From: a bacterium
GTDB taxonomy: Bacteria > Dependentiae > Babeliae > Babeliales > RVW-14
Length of the DNA: 32,672 nt
Assembly: GCA_010027825.1 (NCBI GenBank)
Contig: RGUK01000006.1
Location: forward strand, 1-32,672
Reading direction: 5' to 3'
The notes below the pieces were generated by a model that was given only the letters and a program-made list of their open reading frames with translations, was not told the origin of the DNA and searched no databases. This document shows positions 1 through 8,669 of this stretch, piece by piece; within the stretch, counting starts at the first letter, position 1, and the number at the start of each line of letters is the position of its first letter. Position numbers and translations under genes: made by a program.

Positions 1-2550
1 CCCGCTGTCAGTTCCGCGGGATCGCCAAGAGCGCTGCGCGTCATGCCAATTCTGCTCCCATCCGAGGAGTTTATAGCTGTTTCGTCGACCAAGACTCTTC
101 CTGTAGAAGATCGGGTCAAACGTGTCCATGCAATCCAGTACTTCACCAAATTCTTTTCGTGTGCCGTCTGGAGCCGTGTAAATTCGGCTTACACGCCCCG
201 GGCCTTGCACATCGACAATATCGCTATCCCGGTCATCGGCGCGGACAAGAACGTTTAACTGTTCAAAGTCAACGCCGGTGGCCCATACATCCGTGGCGAT
301 TACGCGCTTGAGTTGTCCAGACTCGAACTGTGAACGCATGTCGTATTTCTGTATGTCCGTGAGCGGTTTGTAGTCGGCGGGCAATAAGCCCTTTTTCCGA
401 TACCCCGCGCAGTCATACGGCGACATGTTTCCATAGACGAGACTGAAATCAGGCAATTGCGCGCCGAGATGAACAGCGTGTTCAATCGTCTCTACGAGGA
501 TCAGAATCTGATGCGATTCTGGATATCCCCGCACGGCTTCGGCGATGATACGATTCCGCTCGTGGTTTGTCCAGATGCCGTATCGCTTGCGCGCCACGCG
601 GTTGCTGTAGCGTTCTGCGGGATTCGACCGCAAGCGCATTGGCAGCCAATTGACCCGAACCGGCACGACAAGCCCAAGCTCGACGGCCTGCTGATAAGTC
701 AACTCAAACACCATAGGACCGAACATAGGCTCAAGCACAGCATGAGCGTTGTCCATCCGCGCATATGGCGTTGCGCTCAGACCGAAGTTGCGGCTCGTCC
801 GATAACGCGCCGCCAACGCCGTAGAAAAGTTCAGCGTGGCAAGCTGGTGAACTTCGTCGGCAAACAAGAAATCAGCGTCACCGTCGGAGTGCGCCAAACT
901 GCCGGCGGTGATTACGGTCACGCGTTCCCACTGTTTCCATCCGTCGCCTACGCGGCCCACTTTCGGCAAAAGCCGTTTCAGGCTGCGCACGATTCGGTCG
1001 GCCACGTCTACTGATTTGGTGACTACGTGTATTTTGGCTGTCGGAAATAGCAGGGCGGCGGCGCCAATCAGGGTTGTGTTGTGCGTGACGGTGTAATCGC
1101 GCGTCAAATACAGCCCGTCATCGGCACTAACGGAAATACAGGCACACGGCGTCACTCCGGCAGGCCGAATATCGACAATCGCTTTGGTTTTGCCCTGCTT
1201 CGTGTGCCTGCGCCACAACCGCGCTTTCCGCGGCAGGCGAAACGGATTGACCGACAAATTGACCGCCACACGCCAATAAGTCTTTCCGGGTTGCGCAGCG
1301 TACTCTTGGGCTTTTACGCGCGTAACGCCGCCGAGTGAACGCACTAGGTCGCACACATCTTCAGCCAGTTGCTTTGACGCCACAGCGCCAAACTCTACAT
1401 GGTAGGCGTTTTTGCGCACAGTGCCGTCCGTGTCCATCAAACCACGCAACAACGCCAACCGCTGCTCAAAACTACCGTACTTGTACATGTGCGGAATGTG
1501 CTTGTCTTGAGCCAGCACGCACACGCCAAGTTTTTCAAGCTCTGTTTTTAGCGGGTTTTCTCGTTTTTTGACGCCGTGCGTGATTCTCCAGTCGTAGGCT
1601 GCGGCATAAACAGGATAAAGTCCGAGCGGCGCCACAGCTTGTTCAACAAAAGCAACCATTTCCAAATCACTCGTGCTAAACATGACGCTGTTTTGCGTCA
1701 AACCACCGTCACCGAGAAGCACGCCCAACAAATAAGGATCAACTGGCAAGTCGCGCTGTTCAAAATGCACCGGTTCAGTCACGGGAACAAACCATTTACG
1801 CTCGCCGCGGTTGTTGACCAGATCGCCGATCAGCGACCCGATAGCGACCGTGCGGTATCCCGTTTCGCGGTACTTGTGAGCTTTAGTCTGAACGTTCCAA
1901 AGATGTTCTTTGCAGCACTGCACTACAGAACCGTCCGAAAATTCAACCTCGACAATCTCTTTCACGCCCTGCAGATAAACGCCTGTCACTTCCGTGGGGT
2001 AACCGTTTGCTCCGATGACGTAATCGCCGGGTTGCAACGCGCCGAGCGGTACGGGACCAATCGGCGTGTAAACGGTTTCAGTTAAAGGTTGCGCTTTCCC
2101 GAACCCCGTGACTGCTTTAATAATGCCGCACGGAACACGCGAAATTGTGCGCAAACATTCTTCCTGTCGAGCACGAAACGTAATACGCCCGGCTAGATTT
2201 TCCCACTGTGGCGTGTAACATTCTGGACGTTTACGCAAACCAGACCGATCAATAAGCACTGTCGGGCACCCGAGCTTTTTGAGGCGGTTCACCATGCGGG
2301 CTAAATACCCGCTAAGAACAATCACATGTCCGTTCTCGACGCGGTGCAACTTGTATTCTTTCGTTTGAAAGAACATTCGCTGCCCTGTAATTGGGTCTCG
2401 GCGCGCCTGCCCGTGAACCTGCTCAATATGTGAGTACCGTAAATCGTGCGTCAGGCGCTTGATCAGCGCATCATTTAAAGGCGCGTTATCCGCGCCAGTA
2501 ATCGTTAAAACGTTTCCAACGCGTGTAATGGTTACGGGTTGGGCAATCAT
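1..2550 (-). CDS. SF2 DNA helicase with in-frame intein (3' end cut by window)
   Basis: Superfamily 2 helicase/translocase of the UvsW/DEAD-box type, expected to unwind or remodel branched DNA during phage replication or recombination. Translating from the ATG at 2550 gives 850 codons open to base 1, so the C-terminus is missing. After removal of the intein (codons 153-491) the Walker A motif reads GFGK-TT. Motif II is FLFADEVH (near 853-830), motif III FGLSATP, motif V ATDVWATGVDF and motif VI QGPGRVSR. An N-terminal region of about 120 residues precedes the Q-motif-like FRARQEE. The start lies 1 nt after the stop of the preceding gene, so the two are probably co-transcribed. It heads a block with Rad50- and Mre11-like genes, which supports a role in recombination. 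The helicase assignment is firm; the exact subfamily is inferred. Confidence 0.93.
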   Translation of the reverse strand, partial: MIAQPVTITRVGNVLTITGADNAPLNDALIKRLTHDLRYSHIEQVHGQARRDPITGQRMFFQTKEYKLHRVENGHVIVLSGYLARMVNRLKKLGCPTVLIDRSGLRKRPECYTPQWENLAGRITFRARQEECLRTISRVPCGIIKAVTGFGKAQPLTETVYTPIGPVPLGALQPGDYVIGANGYPTEVTGVYLQGVKEIVEVEFSDGSVVQCCKEHLWNVQTKAHKYRETGYRTVAIGSLIGDLVNNRGERKWFVPVTEPVHFEQRDLPVDPYLLGVLLGDGGLTQNSVMFSTSDLEMVAFVEQAVAPLGLYPVYAAAYDWRITHGVKKRENPLKTELEKLGVCVLAQDKHIPHMYKYGSFEQRLALLRGLMDTDGTVRKNAYHVEFGAVASKQLAEDVCDLVRSLGGVTRVKAQEYAAQPGKTYWRVAVNLSVNPFRLPRKARLWRRHTKQGKTKAIVDIRPAGVTPCACISVSADDGLYLTRDYTVTHNTTLIGAAALLFPTAKIHVVTKSVDVADRIVRSLKRLLPKVGRVGDGWKQWERVTVITAGSLAHSDGDADFLFADEVHQLATLNFSTALAARYRTSRNFGLSATPYARMDNAHAVLEPMFGPMVFELTYQQAVELGLVVPVRVNWLPMRLRSNPAERYSNRVARKRYGIWTNHERNRIIAEAVRGYPESHQILILVETIEHAVHLGAQLPDFSLVYGNMSPYDCAGYRKKGLLPADYKPLTDIQKYDMRSQFESGQLKRVIATDVWATGVDFEQLNVLVRADDRDSDIVDVQGPGRVSRIYTAPDGTRKEFGEVLDCMDTFDPIFYRKSLGRRNSYKLLGWEQNWHDAQRSWRSRGTDSG
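1078..2094 (-). mobile_element. Ala1-type intein with LAGLIDADG homing endonuclease, inserted in helicase Walker A
   Basis: A 339-residue protein-splicing element. Its first residue is Ala153 of the precursor (AQPLTETVYTPIGPVPLGAL), immediately after GFGK. Its last residues are DYTVTHN, followed by Thr (+1). Excision restores GFGKTTLIG, an intact P-loop. Block B is recognisable at intein residues 55-65 with the His kept (CCKEH), but Cys stands where Thr is usual. Two DOD endonuclease motifs occur near intein residues 121-131 (YLLGVLLGDGG) and 213-224 (LLRGLMDTDG). Block F is CACISVSADDGLYLT. Ala in place of the usual Cys/Ser at position 1 puts it with inteins thought to splice by direct attack of the +1 residue on the N-terminal splice junction. 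The boundaries are fixed by the helicase motif. Confidence 0.93.
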
Positions 2551-2551
2551 A

Positions 2552-3049
2552 CTAGCCGTCGCTTCCCGGTCCTGAGACGGGCTCGACGGAAAGGACTTCA
2601 AATGTCCCATATTTTTCCTGCGCGTTGTTGAACGGAGAGAAACCCCGATATTTTCCAACTAAAGTAAGTAAGTGCACAAAATCGCCCAACGGAATCTCCT
2701 CTGGAAGCACCGCCGACACTATCACAATGTCGCCGGGTCGAAAAGCCTCGTGCAGCGCATAGTGGCTACGAATCTGAGTGTCCGGCTGCTGTGTCAAAAT
2801 TGTGCGGCGCCAGTCGTTTCGCGGCTCGCCCATAACAATAGGGCACCAGTCGATTTTTTTAACGTCACTGTGATGACGATTAGCGATCTTGGCCGCATAT
2901 CGCATACATGACAACCACGCCGACGGTAGAAACATGACGCGCTGACTTGGATCACGGTCGAAGCAAAAAATGACTTGGCCGTGACGTCGCTTTTTTGCAG
3001 CACCAAGGCACACACGGTTGAACCGGATTTTGATAGTTATTTCTTGCAT
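2552..3049 (-). CDS. Conserved-looking protein of unknown function next to helicase
   Basis: 165 residues, not recognised. The N-terminal part is basic (AAKKRRHGQVIFCFDRD) and the centre carries scattered His and Cys residues. The C-terminal third has a well-structured stretch, GKYRGFSPFNNAQEKYGTF, followed by a short beta-type segment, and the protein ends in a Gly/Ser/Pro tail. The ATG follows the stop of the preceding gene by one base (TGACATG), and its own stop is one base before the helicase start. It must therefore be translated with its neighbours in the Rad50/Mre11/helicase operon, which hints at DNA metabolism, but no catalytic motif is visible. Confidence 0.75.
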   Translation of the reverse strand: MQEITIKIRFNRVCLGAAKKRRHGQVIFCFDRDPSQRVMFLPSAWLSCMRYAAKIANRHHSDVKKIDWCPIVMGEPRNDWRRTILTQQPDTQIRSHYALHEAFRPGDIVIVSAVLPEEIPLGDFVHLLTLVGKYRGFSPFNNAQEKYGTFEVLSVEPVSGPGSDG

Positions 3050-3050
3050 G

Positions 3051-3992
3051 TCACTGCTGCTTCTTGCTCATATGCTCTGCATACGCTGCGCGTTCCGCCG
3101 GTGTTTTAAAAAACAAGTTTGGCGCAAACAAACCGTCTTTTGCGCCCCGCCGGTTTTCTAACCCGTCGAGCCAGTTGTAGCGTAAATAACGTACAAACGC
3201 TTGCGACGCCCGCAGATCACCTTTCACGCCGCCACGAACGGCTTTGTGAATACGGTACAAAAAGTTAGCAGGATTTTGTAGATCAATTTCTGCCAGATCG
3301 ACTGTTTTCCAAGCACGTAAAACATTTGCACAACGCAGTTCTCGACTCTTGTGCAATAAACTTGTCGGCGTTGATACGTTTTCTTGCACTTGCGGCGTCA
3401 AACCTAAAAACAATTCAAGTTTTGCCGCGCGGTCTGGCGACTTGCGGTCAACATACCAGCGCGGGTCAACAATTGTAGCGAGTAGTTGCGCGGCTACTTC
3501 TTCTGACAACGTTGGTATAAATGTCAACGCTTTGTGCGCCGGGTGCATCCGAAAGTAAGCTTTTGCTGCGTCATCAAAAACAAAGTTAGTTCGCTGCATA
3601 CGGCCAAGAATGGCATACGTTGGGTAATCATGCGCTGAGAGCTTGTGCCAACCTCCGGCGGCAGGAGATACATCAACACCGCGCATATGACGTAAAACAA
3701 TTTGAGGATCGCTGATATCTTCTGCGGCGTGTAGTACATTTGGCCCGGCTATTTCGACGCGATTAATCTCGTTTTTGTAGTGTCGCAAATATAGTGCTGA
3801 AATAAGCTCAGCGTTCTGCGGCAAGCCTAGAACACGAACCTGAACGCCCATACCGTGCAGCACTGGAGAAAGTAAAAACGAATCTAACACCTGATCTGAA
3901 TTTGTAGCCGGTCCGATGCCGACAGAAAACCAGATCCGACCGTCAGTGTGGGTGTGGAGTTTGATTACGTTTTCATCAGCTACGTTGTACAT
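3051..3992 (-). CDS. Unknown 313-residue protein in recombination operon
   Basis: No family recognised. The protein looks globular and mixed alpha/beta, opening with VIKLHTHTDGRIWFSVGIGP. A conserved-looking core, VDPRWYVDRKSPDRAAKLE (about residues 185-205), is followed by a helical, basic C-terminal half ending MSKKQQ. No P-loop, nuclease or HTH signature is evident. Its ATG overlaps the end of the Rad50-like gene by 17 nt and has a GGAG site 7 nt upstream (GGAGTTGCGGCATG), so translation is probably coupled to Rad50. Position between Rad50 and helicase suggests an accessory factor for recombination or replication; this is inference from context only. Confidence 0.78.
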   Translation of the reverse strand: MYNVADENVIKLHTHTDGRIWFSVGIGPATNSDQVLDSFLLSPVLHGMGVQVRVLGLPQNAELISALYLRHYKNEINRVEIAGPNVLHAAEDISDPQIVLRHMRGVDVSPAAGGWHKLSAHDYPTYAILGRMQRTNFVFDDAAKAYFRMHPAHKALTFIPTLSEEVAAQLLATIVDPRWYVDRKSPDRAAKLELFLGLTPQVQENVSTPTSLLHKSRELRCANVLRAWKTVDLAEIDLQNPANFLYRIHKAVRGGVKGDLRASQAFVRYLRYNWLDGLENRRGAKDGLFAPNLFFKTPAERAAYAEHMSKKQQ

Positions 3993-6129
3993 GCCGCAAC
4001 TCCGGGGCCTCTAGTTCGATTGCAGATTCAAACAAATGCGAAAGATTGATTGCATGCGTGACAAGCAAGCATTGCAACCCTTTCGCGGTAGACAGCTCGC
4101 GTAATTTTTCAAGAACAGGCGCTAAAGCCTGAATACGCGGCTGATCCAAAGACGCAGTCGGCTCATCCAATGCAAGGAGGCCGATTTCTTCGGCAAACAT
4201 GGCGTTGACGGCGACTCGAAACGCAAGAGCCAAGACTGTTTTTTGTCCAATTGACAGTCGTTGTGCGACCTGTCTTCGTCCGTCAAAGAACTCTGCGATA
4301 AATGTAGGTGTTCCATCCGTAGCAACCTTAATAACAAAGTTTACACGAAACACCTGCAACAATTCGTTGATCGCTGATTCGAGCCGCTGCAAATTACGTT
4401 GCGCAACGAGTCGTGGAGCGTTTTTCAACGCTTCGCGCGTTGTTTCCGCCAAACCAACCCAGCGCCGCAACTTACCGGCAAGCACCTCTTGCGCCCGCAC
4501 TTCTGCGCACTGCTCATCAAACCGCTTCTTTTCGAACAGGATCTGCGCCCGCTGGTCTGTCAAGCCGGCGCGCGTTTTTAATTGTTCCTGTAACTGCTGC
4601 AGCCTCGTTTGCGCAAGATGCGCGTCAGCGTGCGTTATTGAAATCTCGGCTAATTCTTCTTCGAGCTGCTTCTTGCGAGTTTTAAGCGCTTCGATTGCGC
4701 CGGTAACCTGCGCTCGTTCTTCACGGGCTTTTTGCGCTAACGGTTCAATCTCTTTTTTGACTCGTTGAAATTCTTCGTAGTCCACAACCGCTTGCTGTAG
4801 CTCGTCTTCGCTCAGATCCGGCGGTTTGACAGCCAGTAAATCTTTTTCAGCCGCGTCAAGCTGCTGTTCTTTTGCGTCGCGCGATTTCTGCCGCTTTTCC
4901 CAGTCGGCCCACACACCCTCTTTAAACGTCTGCTGATTAGCGGCTTTTTTCCATTCCACCAAATCTTCTTCCATTGTCACGAGGTCCAGCTTGTATTGCT
5001 CGACCTGCGCGGCCAACCGCGAAGACGGCGTATGGCACGTGGGGCACTCAGCGCAACCGTCGGCCGAAAACATATCAATAAATCGTTTGATTTCTTTGAT
5101 ACGCTGTTCACGCGAATGCTGGTCACGGCGCATTTCTTCGGCAGTAGGCAATCCCGGTTTTTCGGGCTGCGGGTCTTTTTCCCGCTCTGTCGCCAGCTGT
5201 GCTCGTGTCGTTTGAAAGTTCTCTTTTGCCTTCGCTACGCTCTTGTAACTCGCCCAGTGGCCCAGCGCGACACGCGCGGCCGCATGCGACTCTTCTTGCC
5301 CGTCAGCAGCTTTCGTCAACGCTAGCAGATCCTCGTCGTACTGCGCGGAGGAGTTTACAAGCGTTTCCAATTTCTGCTGCTGTTGCTCAAGCTGTTTCTC
5401 CAGTTTTGACAACTCGCCAGCGCCGCGTTCTCTAGCGTCCCACTGCTGAATTGTTGTCTGCGCGGCGCGCATGAGCGTCAGAATGTTATCTGGATTTGGC
5501 AACTGCGCGATCTGTTCTTCCAGTGCGTGAGCGAGCTTTGCGGCGTCATTAGACTGCGCCTCCAGCTCGTCGGCTGTGTGAACAATTTCTGGAATGCTAA
5601 GTTTTGATAGCGCTTTGCCAATAACGTCCTGACACTTGTCAGCACGCGCCGTGTTAAACAGCCGCTGAAAAAACTTATCAGTATCGGTTTGATTGTCGTC
5701 GATAAACGAAAAAATCTCGGTCTGCGCGACGATAATAAACCGACTGATAAACTTAGCGTCAACGCCTAGCAGTTTTTCAATGCCGGCCGTCACGCTTTTA
5801 TCGCCACGCCCTATTTCCTTGCCGTCCACAAGCAGTGTGGACTGCTCTTTCTCCGGTAATAAGTGGCGCGTCACAACGGCAATATGCCCGTTATGCTCAA
5901 ACTCTAGCGTAGCGTACGCAGGTTCACCTTCGCGAGCGTATTGCGAAATGTTGTCAGATTTCACACCAAAATTTGGGTTCTCGCCGGTAAGCAACCATCG
6001 AATCGCGCCAAACAAACTGCTCTTACCAGAACCGTTTTCACCGAGAATTGCCACCAGCCCGCGCGTGAACTCACACACTCGATAGCGGTGATGTACCCAA
6101 TTCTTTACTTTCAATTTCAAGAGCTGCAT
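3976..6129 (-). CDS. Rad50/SbcC-like SMC-family ATPase (phage gp46 type)
   Basis: ATPase subunit of a Mre11-Rad50/SbcCD/gp46-47 type complex that controls nuclease processing of double-strand ends. Walker A is GENGSGKSS at residues 30-38. Long coiled coils run from about 180 to 350 and 375 to 560. The zinc hook CPTC sits at 362-365 between them. The ABC signature RLSIGQKTVLALAF is near residue 635, Walker B/D-loop LLALDEPTASLDQ near 660, and the H-loop reads LLVTHA. At 717 residues it is shorter than cellular Rad50 (about 900-1300) and nearer to phage gp46 in size. The ATG overlaps the Mre11-like gene by 59 nt with GGAG about 9 nt upstream, so the two subunits are translationally coupled. Confidence 0.95.
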   Translation of the reverse strand: MQLLKLKVKNWVHHRYRVCEFTRGLVAILGENGSGKSSLFGAIRWLLTGENPNFGVKSDNISQYAREGEPAYATLEFEHNGHIAVVTRHLLPEKEQSTLLVDGKEIGRGDKSVTAGIEKLLGVDAKFISRFIIVAQTEIFSFIDDNQTDTDKFFQRLFNTARADKCQDVIGKALSKLSIPEIVHTADELEAQSNDAAKLAHALEEQIAQLPNPDNILTLMRAAQTTIQQWDARERGAGELSKLEKQLEQQQQKLETLVNSSAQYDEDLLALTKAADGQEESHAAARVALGHWASYKSVAKAKENFQTTRAQLATEREKDPQPEKPGLPTAEEMRRDQHSREQRIKEIKRFIDMFSADGCAECPTCHTPSSRLAAQVEQYKLDLVTMEEDLVEWKKAANQQTFKEGVWADWEKRQKSRDAKEQQLDAAEKDLLAVKPPDLSEDELQQAVVDYEEFQRVKKEIEPLAQKAREERAQVTGAIEALKTRKKQLEEELAEISITHADAHLAQTRLQQLQEQLKTRAGLTDQRAQILFEKKRFDEQCAEVRAQEVLAGKLRRWVGLAETTREALKNAPRLVAQRNLQRLESAINELLQVFRVNFVIKVATDGTPTFIAEFFDGRRQVAQRLSIGQKTVLALAFRVAVNAMFAEEIGLLALDEPTASLDQPRIQALAPVLEKLRELSTAKGLQCLLVTHAINLSHLFESAIELEAPELRHVQRS

Positions 6130-7249
6130 CGTTCGATTCTCCGGTCATGTATTTTGAAAACTGTACATCAAGCTCTTTGTTTGCATCATCCGCCGCAAGC
6201 AATGCCGCGGCCAACTTATACGCATCTGTACCTTCACCCATCAAATCGCCCAGCGCTGACAGCAAATCGTTCTTGGCGGCATCACGTGTGCCGGCGCGCC
6301 TGTCACTGTCATCTTTACTTGTCAGAGCTTCACAAAACACGTGCGCTGACTCGCCAAGCGCTGTGACAAGGCGGATATATGCGTCGGGTAGTTGCTTGTT
6401 AAACTTGATCCTCACAATTGGTTTAGAAATTTCAGCCGGTAGGTCGGCAAATTCGCACACATCTTTGATATCGCGTTCAAACTGACCGGCGCAGAGGCTA
6501 TCCAACAGATCCTGCTCGCGCACGGTGTAGTTAATAAACCGGCGTGTTTTAAGCGGAACAGGAGCAAACTCAAAGCCCAAAACACCGTCAGTCCGTTGCC
6601 CGATAACAAAGAAAAATTTTGACGGGTCTTCGCCGCAGTCCTGCATGCAGATAGAGCCGGGCGACAACATCCGAATTGGTTGTCCGTGCGCGTTGACACT
6701 TTCTACGGTCTTAGTGACGTGAAAGTCGCCGGCCAGCACAGTTTGAACATAGTGCACGTCGGTTAGCTCACACTCGGTGCGACCGACGTTGCCCATAAAG
6801 TCTTTCCAGACCTGATGCGCGATTAAGATATCTGTGTCAACCGGAACTTCTTTAAACGCGGCTTGAATCTCGCCGCGCGGAAGCCAGTCAAGTCCGTATA
6901 CGCGCGCACCGTTAATATTTACGGTTTGCTTGTGAATATGATTGGACCATTTGTGCACGCTTAACCACGGCGCGTTTCGGTCGTACTCGTGATTGCCCTG
7001 AATGTAGTGCACAGCTAAATTTGCCGCCTGCATACGGCTCAGCCCGTTACACAGCTGAGCGATTGGGCGCGCAGAATTGCTTTTCTTTTCCAACACGTCG
7101 CCGCCAAGTATCAGCGGCAGATGATGCTCAATGCAGTAATCGATGATTTGATTGAAACTGTAATACGCGTCGCCATAAATACCGGGACGCGTCGACCACG
7201 CACCATCTTCAAGGTGCAAGTCAGCAGTAAAAACAAAAAGCGGCCTCAC
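6071..7249 (-). CDS. Mre11/SbcD-like calcineurin-fold nuclease (phage gp47 type)
   Basis: Nuclease subunit partnering the Rad50-like ATPase. Metallophosphoesterase motifs in order: ADLHLED (D10, H12), GGDVLE (D51), QGNHEYD (N86, H87), IAHQ (H145) and AGDFHV (D175, H177). The last motif replaces the common GHxH with GDFH, so the first metal-binding His of that motif is not obvious. The start is GTG at 7249, preceded by AGGAG 6 nt upstream; this ribosome site overlaps the stop codon of the upstream gene. The 3' end overlaps the Rad50 gene in another frame. The C-terminal part (about 250-392) is probably the capping and Rad50-binding region. The family is clear; the Mn-dependent nuclease activity is inferred. 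Confidence 0.93.
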   Translation of the reverse strand: MRPLFVFTADLHLEDGAWSTRPGIYGDAYYSFNQIIDYCIEHHLPLILGGDVLEKKSNSARPIAQLCNGLSRMQAANLAVHYIQGNHEYDRNAPWLSVHKWSNHIHKQTVNINGARVYGLDWLPRGEIQAAFKEVPVDTDILIAHQVWKDFMGNVGRTECELTDVHYVQTVLAGDFHVTKTVESVNAHGQPIRMLSPGSICMQDCGEDPSKFFFVIGQRTDGVLGFEFAPVPLKTRRFINYTVREQDLLDSLCAGQFERDIKDVCEFADLPAEISKPIVRIKFNKQLPDAYIRLVTALGESAHVFCEALTSKDDSDRRAGTRDAAKNDLLSALGDLMGEGTDAYKLAAALLAADDANKELDVQFSKYMTGESNDAALEIESKELGTSPLSSV

Positions 7250-7258
7250 GCACTGCTC

Positions 7259-7876
7259 CTAGTCTTCGTCGTCGTTTTCATAATCAGCGTCTTCATCGTC
7301 TTCAAAATACTCTTCCTCGTCGTATTGTTTGCTGTTGTTTTTCGTGTTGTGCGGCAACTGCCAATACGGATTAACAGGCACGTCGGCCATGCCGGCGCCG
7401 TAATCAAACGGTTTGAACAGTTTCATTAAAGTTGCAACATAGGCGCCGATTATTTTTGGCAACTTGTTTACGTCAATAGATTGAATAGTGTGCGCCATTT
7501 CTTTCCACGACGCCGGTTCACCGCTAAAAAACCCGTCGTCTTTCTTTTTACCCTTTGGCGTTTTTGTTACAACTTTAAAAAACGACAGCGTAAACAACTC
7601 GGCTAGGTCGTCGGTAGTCGGCACTGGGGCGCTGAACGACTTGTGCTTCAGTCTGTGCTTTTTTTGCAGCGCCATCAACTCGCTATCAAAATCGGCCTGC
7701 ATCTGCTGCAAAGCCTTGGCCAACCGAGAGGCAGCCACGACCTCTTTCACGCCAAGATTAGCCGGGTTCATCAGATCGAGAACCGACCACAGTAGATGGT
7801 AGTCGCGCCGCATTGCCGCAACGTAAGTCTGAATAAACTGGCGCTCTGTTTTAGATATGTTATTCAGATCAAACAT
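7259..7876 (-). CDS. Unknown protein with acidic C-terminal tail
   Basis: 205 residues, not recognised. The N-terminal two-thirds is mainly helical (ISKTERQFIQTYVAAMRR; SRLAKALQQMQADFDSELMA) with a basic patch KTPKGKKKDD near residue 110. The last 24 residues are almost entirely Asp, Glu and Tyr, as in DNA-mimicking or protein-docking tails of replication proteins. The stop codon TAG overlaps the ribosome site of the Mre11-like gene 10 nt downstream, so it belongs to the same transcript. The acidic tail may contact a DNA-binding partner; this is inference. Confidence 0.75.
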   Translation of the reverse strand: MFDLNNISKTERQFIQTYVAAMRRDYHLLWSVLDLMNPANLGVKEVVAASRLAKALQQMQADFDSELMALQKKHRLKHKSFSAPVPTTDDLAELFTLSFFKVVTKTPKGKKKDDGFFSGEPASWKEMAHTIQSIDVNKLPKIIGAYVATLMKLFKPFDYGAGMADVPVNPYWQLPHNTKNNSKQYDEEEYFEDDEDADYENDDED

Positions 7877-7907
7877 GCGGCAGCCTTTATTACACGCACG
7901 TAACTAA

Positions 7908-8144
7908 TCAGTCGCTTTCGGGCGGCGGCTCGTCAGCGACCTTTGCAATAATACCATCTCGCTCAAGATCTTGCAGCAGCGGTTCAAGCCGGCGCAGGTA
8001 TCCGCACAACATGCTCATCCAGTTAACAAGTTCTTCCGGCGTCCGCTGCAAAAACTTTTCTTTAAGCTCTTCCTCAGTGAGATGTTCGACCTCGATGTTC
8101 TCAAATTTGTCGCCGCGCTTTGCACGTAAATAAGCACCGGTCAT
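7908..8144 (-). CDS. Small acidic helical protein
   Basis: 78 residues from the ATG at 8144. A GTG at 8150 is also in frame, but the ATG forms an ATGA overlap with the upstream stop, which is the normal junction here. The sequence is charged and helical (VEHLTEEELKEKFLQRTPEE, then LRRLEPLLQDLERDG), with an acidic end PPPESD. No family recognised. It is coupled to the preceding 77-residue gene and probably forms a two-gene unit with it. Confidence 0.68.
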   Translation of the reverse strand: MTGAYLRAKRGDKFENIEVEHLTEEELKEKFLQRTPEELVNWMSMLCGYLRRLEPLLQDLERDGIIAKVADEPPPESD

Positions 8145-8374
8145 TCGCACGACTCCGTAGAAACACAGCCATCAAGATGAAATACCGCCTTGAACGTATC
8201 AAACGCTTTTTCAACACGCATGCGAGTCATTACAGAAACGCCAATCAGCGCGTTTGCAATTTCGTCGATGTTAACGTCGTCTTTTTCCAGTATGCGCTCT
8301 ACCAGCAGGTCGAGATCGTCTGCCGTGTTGTAAATGTTTGTGATATCCGTCTCAAGTTGAAAGCGATCAGCCAT
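8141..8374 (-). CDS. Small unknown protein
   Basis: 77 residues, not recognised. It is rich in Asp/Glu in the first half (ADDLDLLVERILEKDDVN) and probably all-helical, with a C-terminal HLDGCVSTESCE holding two Cys. The start has a clean ribosome site, TAGGAGCTAAAAATG. Its stop overlaps the next start as ATGA. It lies just downstream of tRNA-Gln in transcription order. Confidence 0.68.
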   Translation of the reverse strand: MADRFQLETDITNIYNTADDLDLLVERILEKDDVNIDEIANALIGVSVMTRMRVEKAFDTFKAVFHLDGCVSTESCE

Positions 8375-8426
8375 TTTTAGCTCCTAGTAAACAAAACAAT
8401 AAGTAGCCCAACCGTCAGCCGCCGAA

Positions 8427-8496
8427 TGCCCGACTAGGATTCGAACCTAGACAAAGAGAATCAAAATCTCTTGTGCTACCGTTACACCATCGGGCA
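8427..8496 (-). tRNA. tRNA-Gln (anticodon UUG)
   Basis: A 70-nt cloverleaf read on the minus strand. The acceptor stem TGCCCGA/TCGGGCA is perfect, including the U1-A72 pair typical of tRNA-Gln. The D-arm region contains GTGTAACGGTAGCAC. The anticodon stem AGAGA/TCTCT holds loop TTTTGAT, giving anticodon TTG. The T-arm TAGGTTCGAATCCTA is complete. CCA is not encoded; the next bases are TTCGG. It would read CAA glutamine codons. Single tRNA genes are common in large phages as codon-use supplements. No intron is present. Confidence 0.96.
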
Positions 8497-8669
8497 ACCG
8501 CGCATTGAATCCTTTCATTTACGATCTTCTGGCGCCCACCTCGGATACCGTCATGACAAGCGTCGCCAGCTCGTGGTTATGACCCACTCACGGTTTGGGT
8601 GCCGGACCGTCAACATGCGTAACGGCTTCAGGCGCGATAACCGGGGCACCGGCATGCCCGCCGGGATAC

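Noticed and set aside
1078..2094. Helicase with a disrupted Walker A motif, hence inactive
   Set aside because: The interruption begins and ends with intein splice-block residues and removal restores GFGKTT exactly.
8497..8669. Small minus-strand open frame (ATG 8655 to TGA 8551, 34 codons, basic) or a structured RNA beside tRNA-Gln
   Set aside because: No ribosome site, no recognisable motif; several short GC-rich palindromes are present but no consistent fold can be drawn. Left unassigned.
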